A stretch of 64,000 nt of DNA from Nereida sp. MMG025 (GTDB taxonomy: Bacteria > Pseudomonadota > Alphaproteobacteria > Rhodobacterales > Rhodobacteraceae). A program made the position numbers and the translations under genes. Each line of letters starts with the position of its first letter. The stretch's first letter is position 1. The notes under the pieces were generated by a model. The model did no database searches. It saw only the letters and a program-made list of their open reading frames with translations, and was not told the DNA's origin. Below are positions 18,775 through 28,908 of this stretch, piece by piece. The stretch lies in NCBI RefSeq assembly GCF_021654165.1, contig NZ_JAKFZN010000002.1, forward strand, positions 301,001 through 365,000. The letters are read 5' to 3'.

Positions 18775-21030
18775 CTAGTCCATGCTACAGGCAGCAATCA
18801 CTGCCATGTTCAGAATATCGGTTTCGGATGACACCGTAGAACAAATCTGAATGGGCCGGTCCACACCTGTCAGGATCGGACCAAGTACAGTTGCGCCAGC
18901 CATTTCCTGCATCAACTTCGTACTGATCGAGGCAGAGTGGCGCGCTGGCACAACCAAAACATTTGCAGGGCCCGTGAGGCGTGAAAACGGATAGCTTTTT
19001 TGCGCCTCTGCGTTCAGGGCAACATCTACGGCCATCTCGCCCTCATACTCAAAATCGACACCCATCTGATCAAGTATATTGGGTGCGATGTGCATTTTCT
19101 CGGACCGTTCTGAAACGGGATACCCGAAGGTCGAAAAACTGACAAAAGCCACGCGCGGCTCTAGCCCCAATTCGCGGGCGATTGCGGCGCCCCGGACAGC
19201 AATCGTGGCAAGATCATTCTCGTCGGGCCATTCATGCACCAGCGTATCGCCAATCAAAACAATGCGCCCTTTGTGCAAAAGAGCGGTAATGCCAACAGCA
19301 CCGTCCTTGGCGCTTGCATCGAACACATGGTTGATCGCGCCAAGCACATGTGCAGATTTTCGGGTGGCCCCTGTCACCAACCCGTCACCGTGGCCATGCG
19401 CAAGCATCAGCGCCGAAAACACATGACGGTCCCGCGCGGCAAGGCGGTGAATATCAGACACGTCAAACCCCTTGCGCTGCAACCGTTTATACAAGAAATC
19501 CTTGTAGGTTTGCAGATGCGGCGTATTGCGTGCGTTGATCACATCAAGTTCGCGGATCGCATCATGCAAACCTGCGCTTTCCAGCTTGGCCTTCACATCA
19601 TCTTCACGGCCCACAACCATGGCCTTACCCATGCCAGAGCGTTGGTATTGCACAGCAGCGCGTAGCACCCTTGGATCATCGCCTTCGGCAAAAATCATTC
19701 GGGCCTGAGCGCGCTTTGCCCGCGCATGAATACCACGAAGGATAGAGGCCGTTGGATCCATACGGGACTTCAGGCTAAGTTCGTAACCTTCCATGTCCAC
19801 GATGGGACGACGTGCGGCACCTGTATCCATCCCCGCCTGTGCAACAGCGGGCGGCACAACGTGGATCAGCCTTGGGTCAAAAGGTGTCGGGATGATGTAG
19901 TCGCGCCCGAACGTCAGTTTGCGGCCGTAAGCAACCGCAACCTCATCGGGCACATCTTCACGGGCCAGTTCAGCCAGGGCGCGCGCGCATGCCAATTTCA
20001 TTTCATCATTGATGGCACGGGCGTGAATATCCAGCGCACCGCGGAACAGATAGGGAAAGCCAAGAACGTTATTCACCTGATTGGGATAATCACTGCGACC
20101 CGTTGCAACAATCGCATCCACACGGACCTCATGTGCTTCTTCGGGCGTAATTTCAGGATCAGGGTTTGCCATGGCAAAAATAACGGGATTGTCCGCCATG
20201 CTTGCGACCATGTCAGGTGTGACAGCACCTTTGACAGAAACACCCAAGAACACATCGGCACCTTTCATGGCGTCCTCTAGCGATCGGGCCTTGGTATTGG
20301 CGGCATGGGCGGACTTCCATTGGTTCATCCCCTCCGTGCGGCCCTGATAGATCACCCCTTTGGTGTCACACATGATGCAATTATCGTGCCGGGCCCCCAT
20401 CGCCTTGATCAACTCTAGACAGGCAATGCCAGCTGCGCCCGCACCATTCAAAACAATGCGAACATCTTCAATCTTTTTCCCTGAAAGATGCAGCGCATTG
20501 ATCAAACCTGCCGCACAAATCACGGCGGTGCCATGCTGGTCGTCGTGAAAAACAGGAATGTCCATTTCCTCTTTCAGACGCTGTTCAATGATAAAGCATT
20601 CGGGTGCCTTGATGTCCTCTAAATTGATGCCACCAAAGGTTGGCCCCATCAGTTTGACGGCATTAACAAAAGCGTCCGTGTCTTGGGTATCCAATTCAAT
20701 ATCGATCGAGTTTACGTCAGCGAACCGCTTGAACAACACGGCCTTGCCTTCCATCACCGGTTTGCTTGCCAAGGCCCCCAGATTTCCAAGTCCCAAAATG
20801 GCAGACCCGTTAGAGATGACTGCCACAAGGTTGCCTTTGGTGGTGTAGTCATATGCCGTTTCGGGGTTCTCGGCGATGGCTTCAACAGGCACGGCAACAC
20901 CGGGTGAATACGCAAGAGACAGGTCGCGTTGCGTTGTCATCGGAACGGTTGCAGCAATCTCAAATTTGCCAGGTGTCGGTTTCAGGTGAAAGGCAAGCGC
21001 CTCTTCTGCAGTGACTTTGGTATTGGACAT
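18775..21030 (-). CDS. maeB: NADP-dependent malic enzyme with phosphotransacetylase-like domain
   Basis: Oxidative decarboxylation of malate to pyruvate. 751 aa, the two-domain MaeB length: malic enzyme in roughly residues 1-410 (SLAYSPGVAVP, GNLGALASKPVMEGK, VLNGAGAAGIA) and a phosphate-acetyltransferase-like domain to the C-terminus that is usually regulatory. The frame is open 115 codons further upstream, but MSNTKVTAEEA at 21030 is the family-type start. Divergent from mutS. Confidence 0.95.
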   Translation of the reverse strand: MSNTKVTAEEALAFHLKPTPGKFEIAATVPMTTQRDLSLAYSPGVAVPVEAIAENPETAYDYTTKGNLVAVISNGSAILGLGNLGALASKPVMEGKAVLFKRFADVNSIDIELDTQDTDAFVNAVKLMGPTFGGINLEDIKAPECFIIEQRLKEEMDIPVFHDDQHGTAVICAAGLINALHLSGKKIEDVRIVLNGAGAAGIACLELIKAMGARHDNCIMCDTKGVIYQGRTEGMNQWKSAHAANTKARSLEDAMKGADVFLGVSVKGAVTPDMVASMADNPVIFAMANPDPEITPEEAHEVRVDAIVATGRSDYPNQVNNVLGFPYLFRGALDIHARAINDEMKLACARALAELAREDVPDEVAVAYGRKLTFGRDYIIPTPFDPRLIHVVPPAVAQAGMDTGAARRPIVDMEGYELSLKSRMDPTASILRGIHARAKRAQARMIFAEGDDPRVLRAAVQYQRSGMGKAMVVGREDDVKAKLESAGLHDAIRELDVINARNTPHLQTYKDFLYKRLQRKGFDVSDIHRLAARDRHVFSALMLAHGHGDGLVTGATRKSAHVLGAINHVFDASAKDGAVGITALLHKGRIVLIGDTLVHEWPDENDLATIAVRGAAIARELGLEPRVAFVSFSTFGYPVSERSEKMHIAPNILDQMGVDFEYEGEMAVDVALNAEAQKSYPFSRLTGPANVLVVPARHSASISTKLMQEMAGATVLGPILTGVDRPIQICSTVSSETDILNMAVIAACSMD

Positions 21031-21159
21031 GTAGGGCGCTCTCTTATTTGGACTTTCATAGTCATAGCCGCGCAAACCTTCGCAAACAACGTGCCGTTTT
21101 GGTCTTTTCCCTTCACGGGTCGCCCGATAGGTTGCTCGAAACTCTGGATGGGGGTCCAC

Positions 21160-23805
21160 GTGTCTGCCAAATCGCAAACGGTTACGCCTATGATGGCACA
21201 ATACCTCGATATCAAATCGGGGTACCCAGACGCGCTTTTGTTTTACCGCATGGGCGATTTTTACGAACTGTTTTTCGATGATGCCGTCCAAGCCGCTGCA
21301 GCCTTGGATATCGCGCTGACCAAACGCGGCAAGCACGAGGGCGAAGACATTCCCATGTGCGGCGTGCCTGTTCATGCTGCGGAAGGATATCTACTTACCC
21401 TGATCCGCAAAGGATTTCGCGTGGCGGTCGGTGAACAGCTCGAAAGCCCTGCGGACGCAAAGAAACGTGGCTACAAAGCAGTCGTCAAACGTGATGTTGT
21501 GCGGCTGGTTACCCCCGGCACATTGACAGAAGACAGCCTTTTGGAAGCGCGCCGCAACAACTACCTGTGTGCGTATAACGAGGTGCGCGGCGATGGTGCG
21601 ATTGCGTGGGCCGATATCTCTACGGGTGAAATGCGGGTCTTGGCTTGCACGCGCGCCAAGCTGTCGCCAGAACTTGGCAGGCTTCTTCCCAAGGAGATTT
21701 TGCTAACCGAGGCTCTGGAAGCTGATTGCGCTGAAATAGTGACTGAAATGGGAGGCGCACTTACCGTTTTGGGGGCTGCCAGTTTTGACAGCGGGCGCTG
21801 CGAGGACCGTCTAAAAGACACATTCAAAATCAATTCTCTGGATGCGTTTGGCCAATTCAGCCGCGCTGAGATCGGTGCGCTTGGTGCCATCATCGACTAT
21901 CTTGATATTACCCAAAAAGGAAACATGCCTTTGTTGCAACCGCCCGTTCGAGAAGAGCAAGGCGGCTTTATGCAGATTGATGCAGCAACACGCCGGAACC
22001 TAGAAATTTCCCAAAGCTTGGGCGGCAGTCGGGATGGCAGTCTTCTGCACGCCATTGACCGAACGGTAACAGCAAGCGGCGGGCGTCTTTTGGAAAAACG
22101 TCTATCTGCGCCATCGCGCGATCATACGCTGATCCAAGACAGGCTGGATGCTGTTACCTTTTTCACGCAAGATGCGTTGTTGCGTCAGGACATTCGCCAA
22201 GCGCTGCGAAAATGCCCCGATATTGAACGTGCAATTTCAAGGCTGTCTCTGGATCGTGGAGGCCCCCGTGATCTGACGGCCATTCGTCAGGGCTTGGCCC
22301 AAGCAAAGACGATCGATTCACTTTTTTCAGAGACTGTTCCAGCGGAATTGGTAGGATCGGCGGCGGATCTGACGGGCCATGATGCACTCATTACACTTTT
22401 GGAAAATGCATTGATCGCGGAGCCCCCCCTACTTGCGCGAGACGGCGGGTTCATCGCCCAAGGCTATGATGCGGAACTGGATGAGGTCCGCAAGCTGCGC
22501 GACGAAGGGCGCAGCGTGATTGCCGCGATGCAGGCCAAATTTATTGAGATGACAGGCGTGTCGTCACTTAAGATCAAACACAACAATGTTCTTGGGTATT
22601 TCATCGAAACAACGGCCACGCATGCCGAAAAGATGTTGTCCCCACCCCTTTCGGACACGTTCATCCACCGACAAACCACAGCAAATCAAGTGCGCTTCAC
22701 AACCGTCGAACTTTCGGAACTTGAAACGCGCATCCTGAACGCGAATGGCCGCGCCCTTGAGATTGAAAAACGTCTCTATTTTAGCCTGAAAGACGCATGT
22801 CTTGAAAAATCTGGACAGGTTCTTGCAGCATCGCAGGCCTTGGCAAAGATTGATGTAGCCACCGCCTTCGCTGATCTTGCGATCGAATTGAACTGGTGCC
22901 AACCCAAGGTTGATAGCTCAAACGCATTTGCAGTGGTTGGTGGCCGCCACCCTGTTGTGGAACGCGCCCTTAAAAGCGCCAATAGCCATTTCGTGGCCAA
23001 TGATTGTGATCTTTCCAAAAACAAGGATGCCGCCGCGATTTGGCTTCTCACGGGTCCAAACATGGCTGGTAAATCGACCTTTTTGCGCCAAAACGCTCTT
23101 ATCGCTCTGTTGGCACAGGCAGGAAGTTACGTTCCTGCCGATATGGCGCATGTCGGGATTGTCTCGCAACTTTTTAGTCGTGTCGGCGCCTCTGATGATT
23201 TAGCCAAGGGCCGTTCGACCTTTATGGTTGAGATGGTCGAGACAGCAGCAATCCTGAACCAAGCAGATAGCAACGCACTGGTTATCCTTGACGAAATCGG
23301 GCGCGGCACTGCGACGTATGATGGCTTGTCGATCGCGTGGTCAACGCTGGAACACCTGCATGATGAAAACAAATGTCGCGCGCTCTTTGCAACGCATTAT
23401 CATGAAATGACCCAACTTTCGGACAAGCTGGATGGCGTGGACAACGCAACTGTGGCGGTCCGAGAACATGACGGCGATGTCGTTTTTCTGCACGAGGTCC
23501 GCAAAGGTGCGGCCGACCGGTCCTATGGTGTTCAGGTCGCAAAGCTTGCAGGTTTGCCGCCGAAAGTGATTGAACGGGCCAAAATGGTCTTGGACGCTTT
23601 GGAAAAAGGCGAGCGGGAAGGCGCAATCGGTCAAAAAGCCCTGATCGATGATTTACCACTATTTTCGGCAGTGCCATCCGCACCCGTAAGGGAAATCGGA
23701 CCGTCCGAAATTGAAGAGCGCCTGAAGGACATATCGCCCGATGAGTTAACACCGCGCGATGCGTTGGCCGCACTTTACGATTTGAAAGCGTTACTGAATA
23801 ATTAA
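21160..23805 (+). CDS. mutS: DNA mismatch repair protein MutS
   Basis: Recognises mismatches and recruits MutL. 881 aa. The N-terminal mismatch-binding motif GDFYELFFDDA (Phe-x-Glu) is at about residue 32, and the ABC-type ATPase has Walker A TGPNMAGKST and Walker B VILDEIGRGT. The start is uncertain: GTG 21160 has a G-rich stretch upstream and gives MSAKSQTVTPMMAQYL; ATG 21148 adds four residues. The longer frame back to 20929 overlaps maeB and is not used. Confidence 0.95.
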   Translation: MSAKSQTVTPMMAQYLDIKSGYPDALLFYRMGDFYELFFDDAVQAAAALDIALTKRGKHEGEDIPMCGVPVHAAEGYLLTLIRKGFRVAVGEQLESPADAKKRGYKAVVKRDVVRLVTPGTLTEDSLLEARRNNYLCAYNEVRGDGAIAWADISTGEMRVLACTRAKLSPELGRLLPKEILLTEALEADCAEIVTEMGGALTVLGAASFDSGRCEDRLKDTFKINSLDAFGQFSRAEIGALGAIIDYLDITQKGNMPLLQPPVREEQGGFMQIDAATRRNLEISQSLGGSRDGSLLHAIDRTVTASGGRLLEKRLSAPSRDHTLIQDRLDAVTFFTQDALLRQDIRQALRKCPDIERAISRLSLDRGGPRDLTAIRQGLAQAKTIDSLFSETVPAELVGSAADLTGHDALITLLENALIAEPPLLARDGGFIAQGYDAELDEVRKLRDEGRSVIAAMQAKFIEMTGVSSLKIKHNNVLGYFIETTATHAEKMLSPPLSDTFIHRQTTANQVRFTTVELSELETRILNANGRALEIEKRLYFSLKDACLEKSGQVLAASQALAKIDVATAFADLAIELNWCQPKVDSSNAFAVVGGRHPVVERALKSANSHFVANDCDLSKNKDAAAIWLLTGPNMAGKSTFLRQNALIALLAQAGSYVPADMAHVGIVSQLFSRVGASDDLAKGRSTFMVEMVETAAILNQADSNALVILDEIGRGTATYDGLSIAWSTLEHLHDENKCRALFATHYHEMTQLSDKLDGVDNATVAVREHDGDVVFLHEVRKGAADRSYGVQVAKLAGLPPKVIERAKMVLDALEKGEREGAIGQKALIDDLPLFSAVPSAPVREIGPSEIEERLKDISPDELTPRDALAALYDLKALLNN

Positions 23806-23808
23806 TCA

Positions 23809-24369
23809 TCAGCCAGGTGTCGATGAAACGCCGACCTGCGCGGGGCGCAAAAGGCGATCATGCAGCATGAACCCTTCAGCAGCGACCTGAATAATATCAC
23901 CCGCTTTGGTATCCGGAACAGGTGCTTCAAACATGGCTTGATGCGTTTGCGGATCAAATTTATCCCCGACTTGCGGTGAAATAGGCTCGATTCCGTGCTT
24001 TTTGAACGTGTTCACAAGCTCGCGCATTGTAAGCTCTACCCCCTCAAGCAAGGCGGCCGATACCTCGCGCTGTTCATCGGTGGCAGCTTCAAGCGCGCGT
24101 TTCATATTGTCGTAGACGGGCAAAAGATCGCGAGCGAGTTTAGAGCCACCGTAGTTCTCTGCTTCTTTACGGTCGCGTTCGGAGCGTTTTCGCGAATTCT
24201 CTGCATCAGCCAAAGCGCGCATGAATTTGTCACGCAGCTCATCACGTTCCGCGCGCAATGCGTCCAACTCAAGCTCTTCATCTGAAAAATCGACGTCGTT
24301 TTCTGCGTCGATTTCGGCTTCTGCTTCGGCCAGATCGTCCAAAAAGTTTGTCGGTTCTTTATCGCTCAT
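23809..24369 (-). CDS. grpE: GrpE, DnaK nucleotide exchange factor
   Basis: Heat-shock co-chaperone, 186 aa. An acidic N-terminus is followed by a long coiled coil (about 35-95) and the C-terminal beta domain (VNTFKKHGIEPI...GDKFDPQTHQAMFE). Ten bases downstream of hrcA, so in one operon with its repressor. I see no CIRCE element near it. Confidence 0.95.
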   Translation of the reverse strand: MSDKEPTNFLDDLAEAEAEIDAENDVDFSDEELELDALRAERDELRDKFMRALADAENSRKRSERDRKEAENYGGSKLARDLLPVYDNMKRALEAATDEQREVSAALLEGVELTMRELVNTFKKHGIEPISPQVGDKFDPQTHQAMFEAPVPDTKAGDIIQVAAEGFMLHDRLLRPAQVGVSSTPG

Positions 24370-24379
24370 GATGTGTCCT

Positions 24380-25447
24380 CTATCCGCGGTCAGAGATCAG
24401 CTTCCCTACCAGTTGGGCGGTGTAGTCCACAATAGGAACAATGCGCCCATAGTTCAGTCTGGTGGGGCCGATCACGCCAACAGCTCCAATAATCTTACGG
24501 TCCGCGTTCATATAAGGGGAAACGACGAGAGATGAACCCGAAAGTGAAAAAAGCTTGTTCTCCGAGCCAATAAAAATGCGCACGCCCTCGCCCGTTTCGG
24601 CAAGATCAAGGAATTCGGCGATATCGCGCTTACGTTCAAGATCGTCAAAAAGCGTTCTGATGCGTTCAAGCGTTTCGGGATCTTCGTTCTCCTGACCAAG
24701 CAAATGTGACCGACCACGCACAATCAGACGTTCAGATGCAGTGCCTTCGTTCTCCCAAATAGCGATGCCACTTTGAACAAGATCAGAAGCAAGGCTGTCA
24801 ATTTCCTGTCGGCGGCGCTTGATTTCGGTGGCGACGACGGTTTGCAATTCCGAAATTGTTTTCCCTTCAGCCACTGCATTGAGGAAATTTGCGGCCTCGC
24901 GCATGGACGATGGAGTTTGGCCCATGGGGGGCGTGAACACGCGGTTTTCAACATGTCCATCGGCCGTGACCAACACAACCAACGCACGATCAGGACCAAG
25001 TGAGACGAATTCGATATGTTTGATTGGCGCCTCTTGCTTCGGCGTCAAAACAAGTGAAGCCCCCTGCGTAAGCCCTGAAAGTGCCCCACCAATCCGATCC
25101 ATCATGGTGCCAACATCGCCGGAATTGGAGCTGACGGTTTCGTGCAAATGTGTGCGGTCCGTGCTGTCCATGTCGCGCACTTCCAGAAGGCCATCCACAA
25201 ACATACGCAAACCAAGTTGGGTGGGAATGCGCCCTGCGGAAATATGTGGGCTGTCCAGCAGTCCCATATATTCGAGGTCTTGCATAACATTCCGAATAGT
25301 CGCGGCACTTACCTTTTCGGACATGGTGCGCGTCAACGTCCGCGACCCAACGGGATCCCCGTTTTCCAAGAACCCCTCCACGACAAGTCGAAAGACCTCG
25401 CGAGAGCGTTCATTCATTTGATCCAAAGAGGGCGATTGATCTGTCAT
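24380..25447 (-). CDS. hrcA: Heat-inducible transcription repressor HrcA
   Basis: Represses chaperone operons by binding CIRCE. 355 aa. N-terminal winged helix (RSREVFRLVVEGFLENGDPVGSRTL) and the conserved SAATIRNVMQDLEYMGLL; the GAF-like middle and C-terminal LNYGRIVPIVDYTA complete the family pattern. MTDQSPSLD at 25447 is chosen over an upstream in-frame start at 25549 that would abut the divergent rph. No CIRCE inverted repeat is visible in the 102-base divergent region. Confidence 0.95.
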   Translation of the reverse strand: MTDQSPSLDQMNERSREVFRLVVEGFLENGDPVGSRTLTRTMSEKVSAATIRNVMQDLEYMGLLDSPHISAGRIPTQLGLRMFVDGLLEVRDMDSTDRTHLHETVSSNSGDVGTMMDRIGGALSGLTQGASLVLTPKQEAPIKHIEFVSLGPDRALVVLVTADGHVENRVFTPPMGQTPSSMREAANFLNAVAEGKTISELQTVVATEIKRRRQEIDSLASDLVQSGIAIWENEGTASERLIVRGRSHLLGQENEDPETLERIRTLFDDLERKRDIAEFLDLAETGEGVRIFIGSENKLFSLSGSSLVVSPYMNADRKIIGAVGVIGPTRLNYGRIVPIVDYTAQLVGKLISDRG

Positions 25448-25549
25448 GCGACTTAATTTGAGGACATTGCGCCTCGCTTGCAAGGGGATTGGCTTGCTAT
25501 CAGATACGCTGCGTGAGATTGCAAAGATAATCAGCGAAAAGGATACCAC

Positions 25550-26263
25550 ATGCGCCCGTCAAACAGAGCCCTCGATCAGTTGCGTCATATTGAGATTAAA
25601 ACCAATGTCACCCGGCATGCAGAGGGAAGCTGTTTGATCAAATGTGGTGACACGCATGTTCTTTGCACAGCATCGGTGGATGAACGCGTTCCACCTTTTA
25701 TGAAAAACTCAGGCCTTGGGTGGGTCACGGCCGAATACGGTATGCTGCCACGCGCCACACACACACGGATGCGCCGCGAAGCCAAAAACGGCCAATCAGG
25801 TCGAACGCAAGAAATTCAACGCCTGATTGGGCGAAGCCTGCGCGCGGGCGTGGACCGCGTGGCACTGGGCGAACGTCAGATCACAGTGGATTGCGATGTC
25901 ATTCAGGCGGATGGCGGAACGCGGTGCGCCTCCATCACGGGTGGATGGGTTGCGCTATCGTTGGCTGTTCAAAAGCTGATGGCCGCAGGCGAAATCAAAA
26001 CGGATCCGCTTGTGACACCAGTTTCGGCAATCAGCTGCGGTATATATGCGGGCCAACCTGTTCTGGATTTGGACTATCCCGAGGACAGCGAAGCAGGTGT
26101 TGATGGCAATTTTGTTATGACGGGCGATGGCAGCTTGATCGAAATCCAGATGTCGGCAGAAGGGTCGGTGTTCAGCCGTGCGCAAATGGATGCGCTGCTG
26201 GATCTTGCAGAAAAAGGCTGCACAGAATTGACAGAGGCGCAATTGAAAGCCGTGGGAAAATGA
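25550..26263 (+). CDS. rph: Ribonuclease PH
   Basis: Phosphorolytic 3' exoribonuclease that trims tRNA 3' ends. 237 aa. [12 protein letters not shown] is the family start; [19 protein letters not shown] and the acidic [13 protein letters not shown] (metal) motifs are present. First gene of rph-rdgB-hemW, coupled to rdgB by an ATGA overlap. Divergent from hrcA, a conserved alphaproteobacterial arrangement. Confidence 0.96.
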   Translation: MRPSNRALDQLRHIEIKTNVTRHAEGSCLIKCGDTHVLCTASVDERVPPFMKNSGLGWVTAEYGMLPRATHTRMRREAKNGQSGRTQEIQRLIGRSLRAGVDRVALGERQITVDCDVIQADGGTRCASITGGWVALSLAVQKLMAAGEIKTDPLVTPVSAISCGIYAGQPVLDLDYPEDSEAGVDGNFVMTGDGSLIEIQMSAEGSVFSRAQMDALLDLAEKGCTELTEAQLKAVGK

Positions 26264-26874
26264 CACGTCGCCTGTCTGAACCCAAAATCGTTTTGGCCAG
26301 CCACAACGCAGGGAAATTGCGCGAGACGATACCCTTGTTTGAGCCGTTTGGCATCGAAGTGGTGTCTGCCGGATCGCTTGGGCTTGCCGAGCCAGAGGAA
26401 ACCGAAAACACCTTCCACGGAAATGCCCGTATCAAAGCGCATTTCGCTGCCAAAGAATCGGGTCTGCCCGCAGTGTCAGACGACAGCGGTATCATTGTGG
26501 ACGGGCTGGGTGGCGCACCAGGTGTCTTTACCGCTGATTGGGCCGAAACACCGACAGGTCGGGATTTCGAACTTGCGATGACCAAGGTTTGGAACATGTT
26601 GGAAAAGCGTGACGCGCCCTACCCCAGAACTGCGCGCTTCCATTGTACCCTATGCATCGCTTGGCCCGATGGACATGACGAAATATACGATGGGCAGGTG
26701 GAAGGCCAAATCACGTGGCCGATGCGCGGTGCACTGGGGTTTGGGTTTGATCCTGTTTTTCTTCCAAATGGTGAAAGCGTCACCTTTGGCGAGATGGACC
26801 CCCAGAAAAAACATGGAATGAGCCACCGTGCTGTTGCCTTCAGAAAACTGATCGAGGGCAGCCTTGCAGGATGA
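26260..26874 (+). CDS. rdgB: XTP/dITP pyrophosphatase (RdgB/HAM1 family)
   Basis: Removes non-canonical purine triphosphates from the nucleotide pool. 204 aa. [14 protein letters not shown] at the N-terminus, [18 protein letters not shown] in the middle and [10 protein letters not shown] then [10 protein letters not shown] at the end are family hallmarks. Overlaps rph by 4 and hemW by 11 bases. Confidence 0.96.
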   Translation: MTRRLSEPKIVLASHNAGKLRETIPLFEPFGIEVVSAGSLGLAEPEETENTFHGNARIKAHFAAKESGLPAVSDDSGIIVDGLGGAPGVFTADWAETPTGRDFELAMTKVWNMLEKRDAPYPRTARFHCTLCIAWPDGHDEIYDGQVEGQITWPMRGALGFGFDPVFLPNGESVTFGEMDPQKKHGMSHRAVAFRKLIEGSLAG

Positions 26875-28027
26875 CTGGCAAAATGCAGGCTTCGGTCTTT
26901 ATATCCACTGGCCTTTTTGCAGCGCGAAATGTCCTTATTGCGACTTCAATTCCTATGTAGCTGATCACATCGATGAGGACAGATGGGTCCGCGCTTATAT
27001 CCGTGAGATTGAGCGAATTGCATCGCAGACGTCTGATCGCATTCTGAAATCCGTTTTTTTCGGCGGCGGGACACCGAGCCTGATGTCGGAAAATGCAGTT
27101 GGCGCTATTCTAGAGGCTGTCGGAAAGAACTGGCGCTTCACCAACGATATTGAAATCACGTTGGAGGCGAATCCAACTTCTGTGGAGGCGTCTCGTTTCG
27201 AAGGATATCGCGCTGCGGGCGTGAACCGTGTGTCGCTTGGAATACAGGCGCTGAATGATCCAGACCTCAAGCGTTTGGGGCGCCTTCATTCCGTCGCTGA
27301 AGGGCTTGCAGCGCTTGAAATTGCGAAAAAGACCTTTGAGCGAACCAGCTTTGATCTGATTTATAGCAGGCAAGATCAGACGCTCGCGGATTGGGAAACT
27401 GAATTACGTGTCGCGTTGGATTTGGCGGGGGATCATCTGTCGATGTATCAACTGACCATCGAGCCGAATACAGCCTTTGGAGACAGATATAAGGCAGGCA
27501 AACTAAAGGGTTTACCGTCGGAAGATGCCGAAGCTGATATGTATTTTCGAACTCAGGAATTGTGCGCTGATCGCGGTCTTTGTTCGTATGAAGTCTCTAA
27601 CTTTGCCCAAAAGGGTGCAGAAAGCCGTCACAACCTGATTTACTGGCGATATGGCGACTATGCCGGAATTGGGCCGGGCGCCCATGGGCGGCTCACACTT
27701 GGCGGGCACCGGTTTGCCACGGAAACAGAGCTTTCACCGATGGGGTGGCTGACAAAGGTCGAAAAAAACGGATCAGGAGAGGTCGCACGCTCCTCTTTGT
27801 CAAAACAGGAACAAGGCACGGAGTTTCTATTGATGGGCCTTCGGTTGGCGGAAGGCGTTTCATTGGATCGTTATAGCCACCTAACAGGCAGTGCAATATC
27901 GCCGTCAGTGATCGAGAACCTCAGCGAATTGGGCATGGTTCGTCTCGAAAACGGCATTTTGCAAGTGTCTGAAAAAGGGCGCCCACTTATCAATGCAATC
28001 CTACGCGATCTTCTTGCCGATCAGTAG
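26864..28027 (+). CDS. hemW: Radical SAM heme chaperone HemW
   Basis: 387 aa radical SAM protein related to oxygen-independent coproporphyrinogen oxidase but, as HemW, involved in heme trafficking. The 4Fe-4S motif is CSAKCPYC (C-x3-C-x2-C) near residue 19; FGGGTPSLM and DLIYSRQDQT follow. HemW rather than HemN is judged from length and the CSAKCPYC variant. The last 7 bases overlap the 3' end of convergent parB. Confidence 0.92.
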   Translation: MQDDWQNAGFGLYIHWPFCSAKCPYCDFNSYVADHIDEDRWVRAYIREIERIASQTSDRILKSVFFGGGTPSLMSENAVGAILEAVGKNWRFTNDIEITLEANPTSVEASRFEGYRAAGVNRVSLGIQALNDPDLKRLGRLHSVAEGLAALEIAKKTFERTSFDLIYSRQDQTLADWETELRVALDLAGDHLSMYQLTIEPNTAFGDRYKAGKLKGLPSEDAEADMYFRTQELCADRGLCSYEVSNFAQKGAESRHNLIYWRYGDYAGIGPGAHGRLTLGGHRFATETELSPMGWLTKVEKNGSGEVARSSLSKQEQGTEFLLMGLRLAEGVSLDRYSHLTGSAISPSVIENLSELGMVRLENGILQVSEKGRPLINAILRDLLADQ

Positions 28028-28908
28028 CCAGACAGAAGCCTGCACAGATCATCTAATTGATCGAGATCTTTATATCCGATCGAAAGCGTCCCGCCCTCAT
28101 GACCGGGTGCATGGGAAATTGACACCTTCATCTTAAGTTGCGCAGAGAGATCGCCCTCTAGTGCCTTGGTATCAGCATCTTTCTCAGGCGCTTTCCCTTT
28201 AGACTTGGATGTCTGGCCAGACGCCTTTTCCTTTGCAACCAATGCCTCGGTCTGACGGACATTGAGTGCGTGCCCTATCACCTGCTTTGCAACACCAAGA
28301 GGATCTTCGGCTGGTATTAGTGCGCGTGCATGTCCTGCGGTAAGTTTCCCCTCGCGCAAATACTTGAGCACAGGTTCGGGCAATTGGAGCAAACGCAGGA
28401 TGTTTGCAATGTGACTGCGGCTTTTGCCCATAGCGGTTGCCATCTGCTCTTGGGTGTGACCGAAGCTATCCATCAGTTGACGATAACCCAATGCTTCTTC
28501 AACGGGATTGAGATCAGCGCGCTGAATGTTCTCGATGATCGCCAGCTCTAGAACTTCGGTATCGGAAAGGTCCCGCACGACGACGGGAAGGCTGTGCATT
28601 TTCGCGATTTGAGCAGCACGCCAGCGCCGCTCACCTGCAACGATTTGAAACTTATTGCCACCATTTGGCGAAGGCCGCACGATAAGCGGCTGGATGATCC
28701 CCTTTTGGCGGATTGAGTCGGAAAGTTCACGTAACTCATTGTCATTAAACGTTTTTCTGGGTTGATTGGGATTTGCTTCAATAAGCTCCGTTGGGATATG
28801 CCGCTCGGCCACTGCGGGCGCTGCATCGGTCTCGGGGGACGGCACATCAGACATCAAAGCGGAAAGGCCACGGCCAAGACCGCGAGATTTGGGAGGTTGC
28901 TTAGCCAT
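28021..28908 (-). CDS. parB: Chromosome partitioning protein ParB
   Basis: Binds parS and spreads as a CTP-dependent clamp, acting with ParA to segregate origins. 295 aa. MAKQPPKSRGLGRGLSALM start, GERRWRAAQIAKM (CTP/arginine-patch motif) and the helix-turn-helix around GKSRSHIANILRLL and LTAGHARALI. A Lys-rich linker (ASGQTSKSKGKAPEKD) precedes the dimerisation domain. Overlaps parA by 8 bases. Two parS sites lie upstream in the same operon. Confidence 0.97.
   Translation of the reverse strand: MAKQPPKSRGLGRGLSALMSDVPSPETDAAPAVAERHIPTELIEANPNQPRKTFNDNELRELSDSIRQKGIIQPLIVRPSPNGGNKFQIVAGERRWRAAQIAKMHSLPVVVRDLSDTEVLELAIIENIQRADLNPVEEALGYRQLMDSFGHTQEQMATAMGKSRSHIANILRLLQLPEPVLKYLREGKLTAGHARALIPAEDPLGVAKQVIGHALNVRQTEALVAKEKASGQTSKSKGKAPEKDADTKALEGDLSAQLKMKVSISHAPGHEGGTLSIGYKDLDQLDDLCRLLSGY

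Noticed and set aside
20929-21159. N-terminal extension of MutS
   Set aside because: The open frame overlaps maeB antisense and lacks similarity to MutS; the protein proper begins near 21148-21160.
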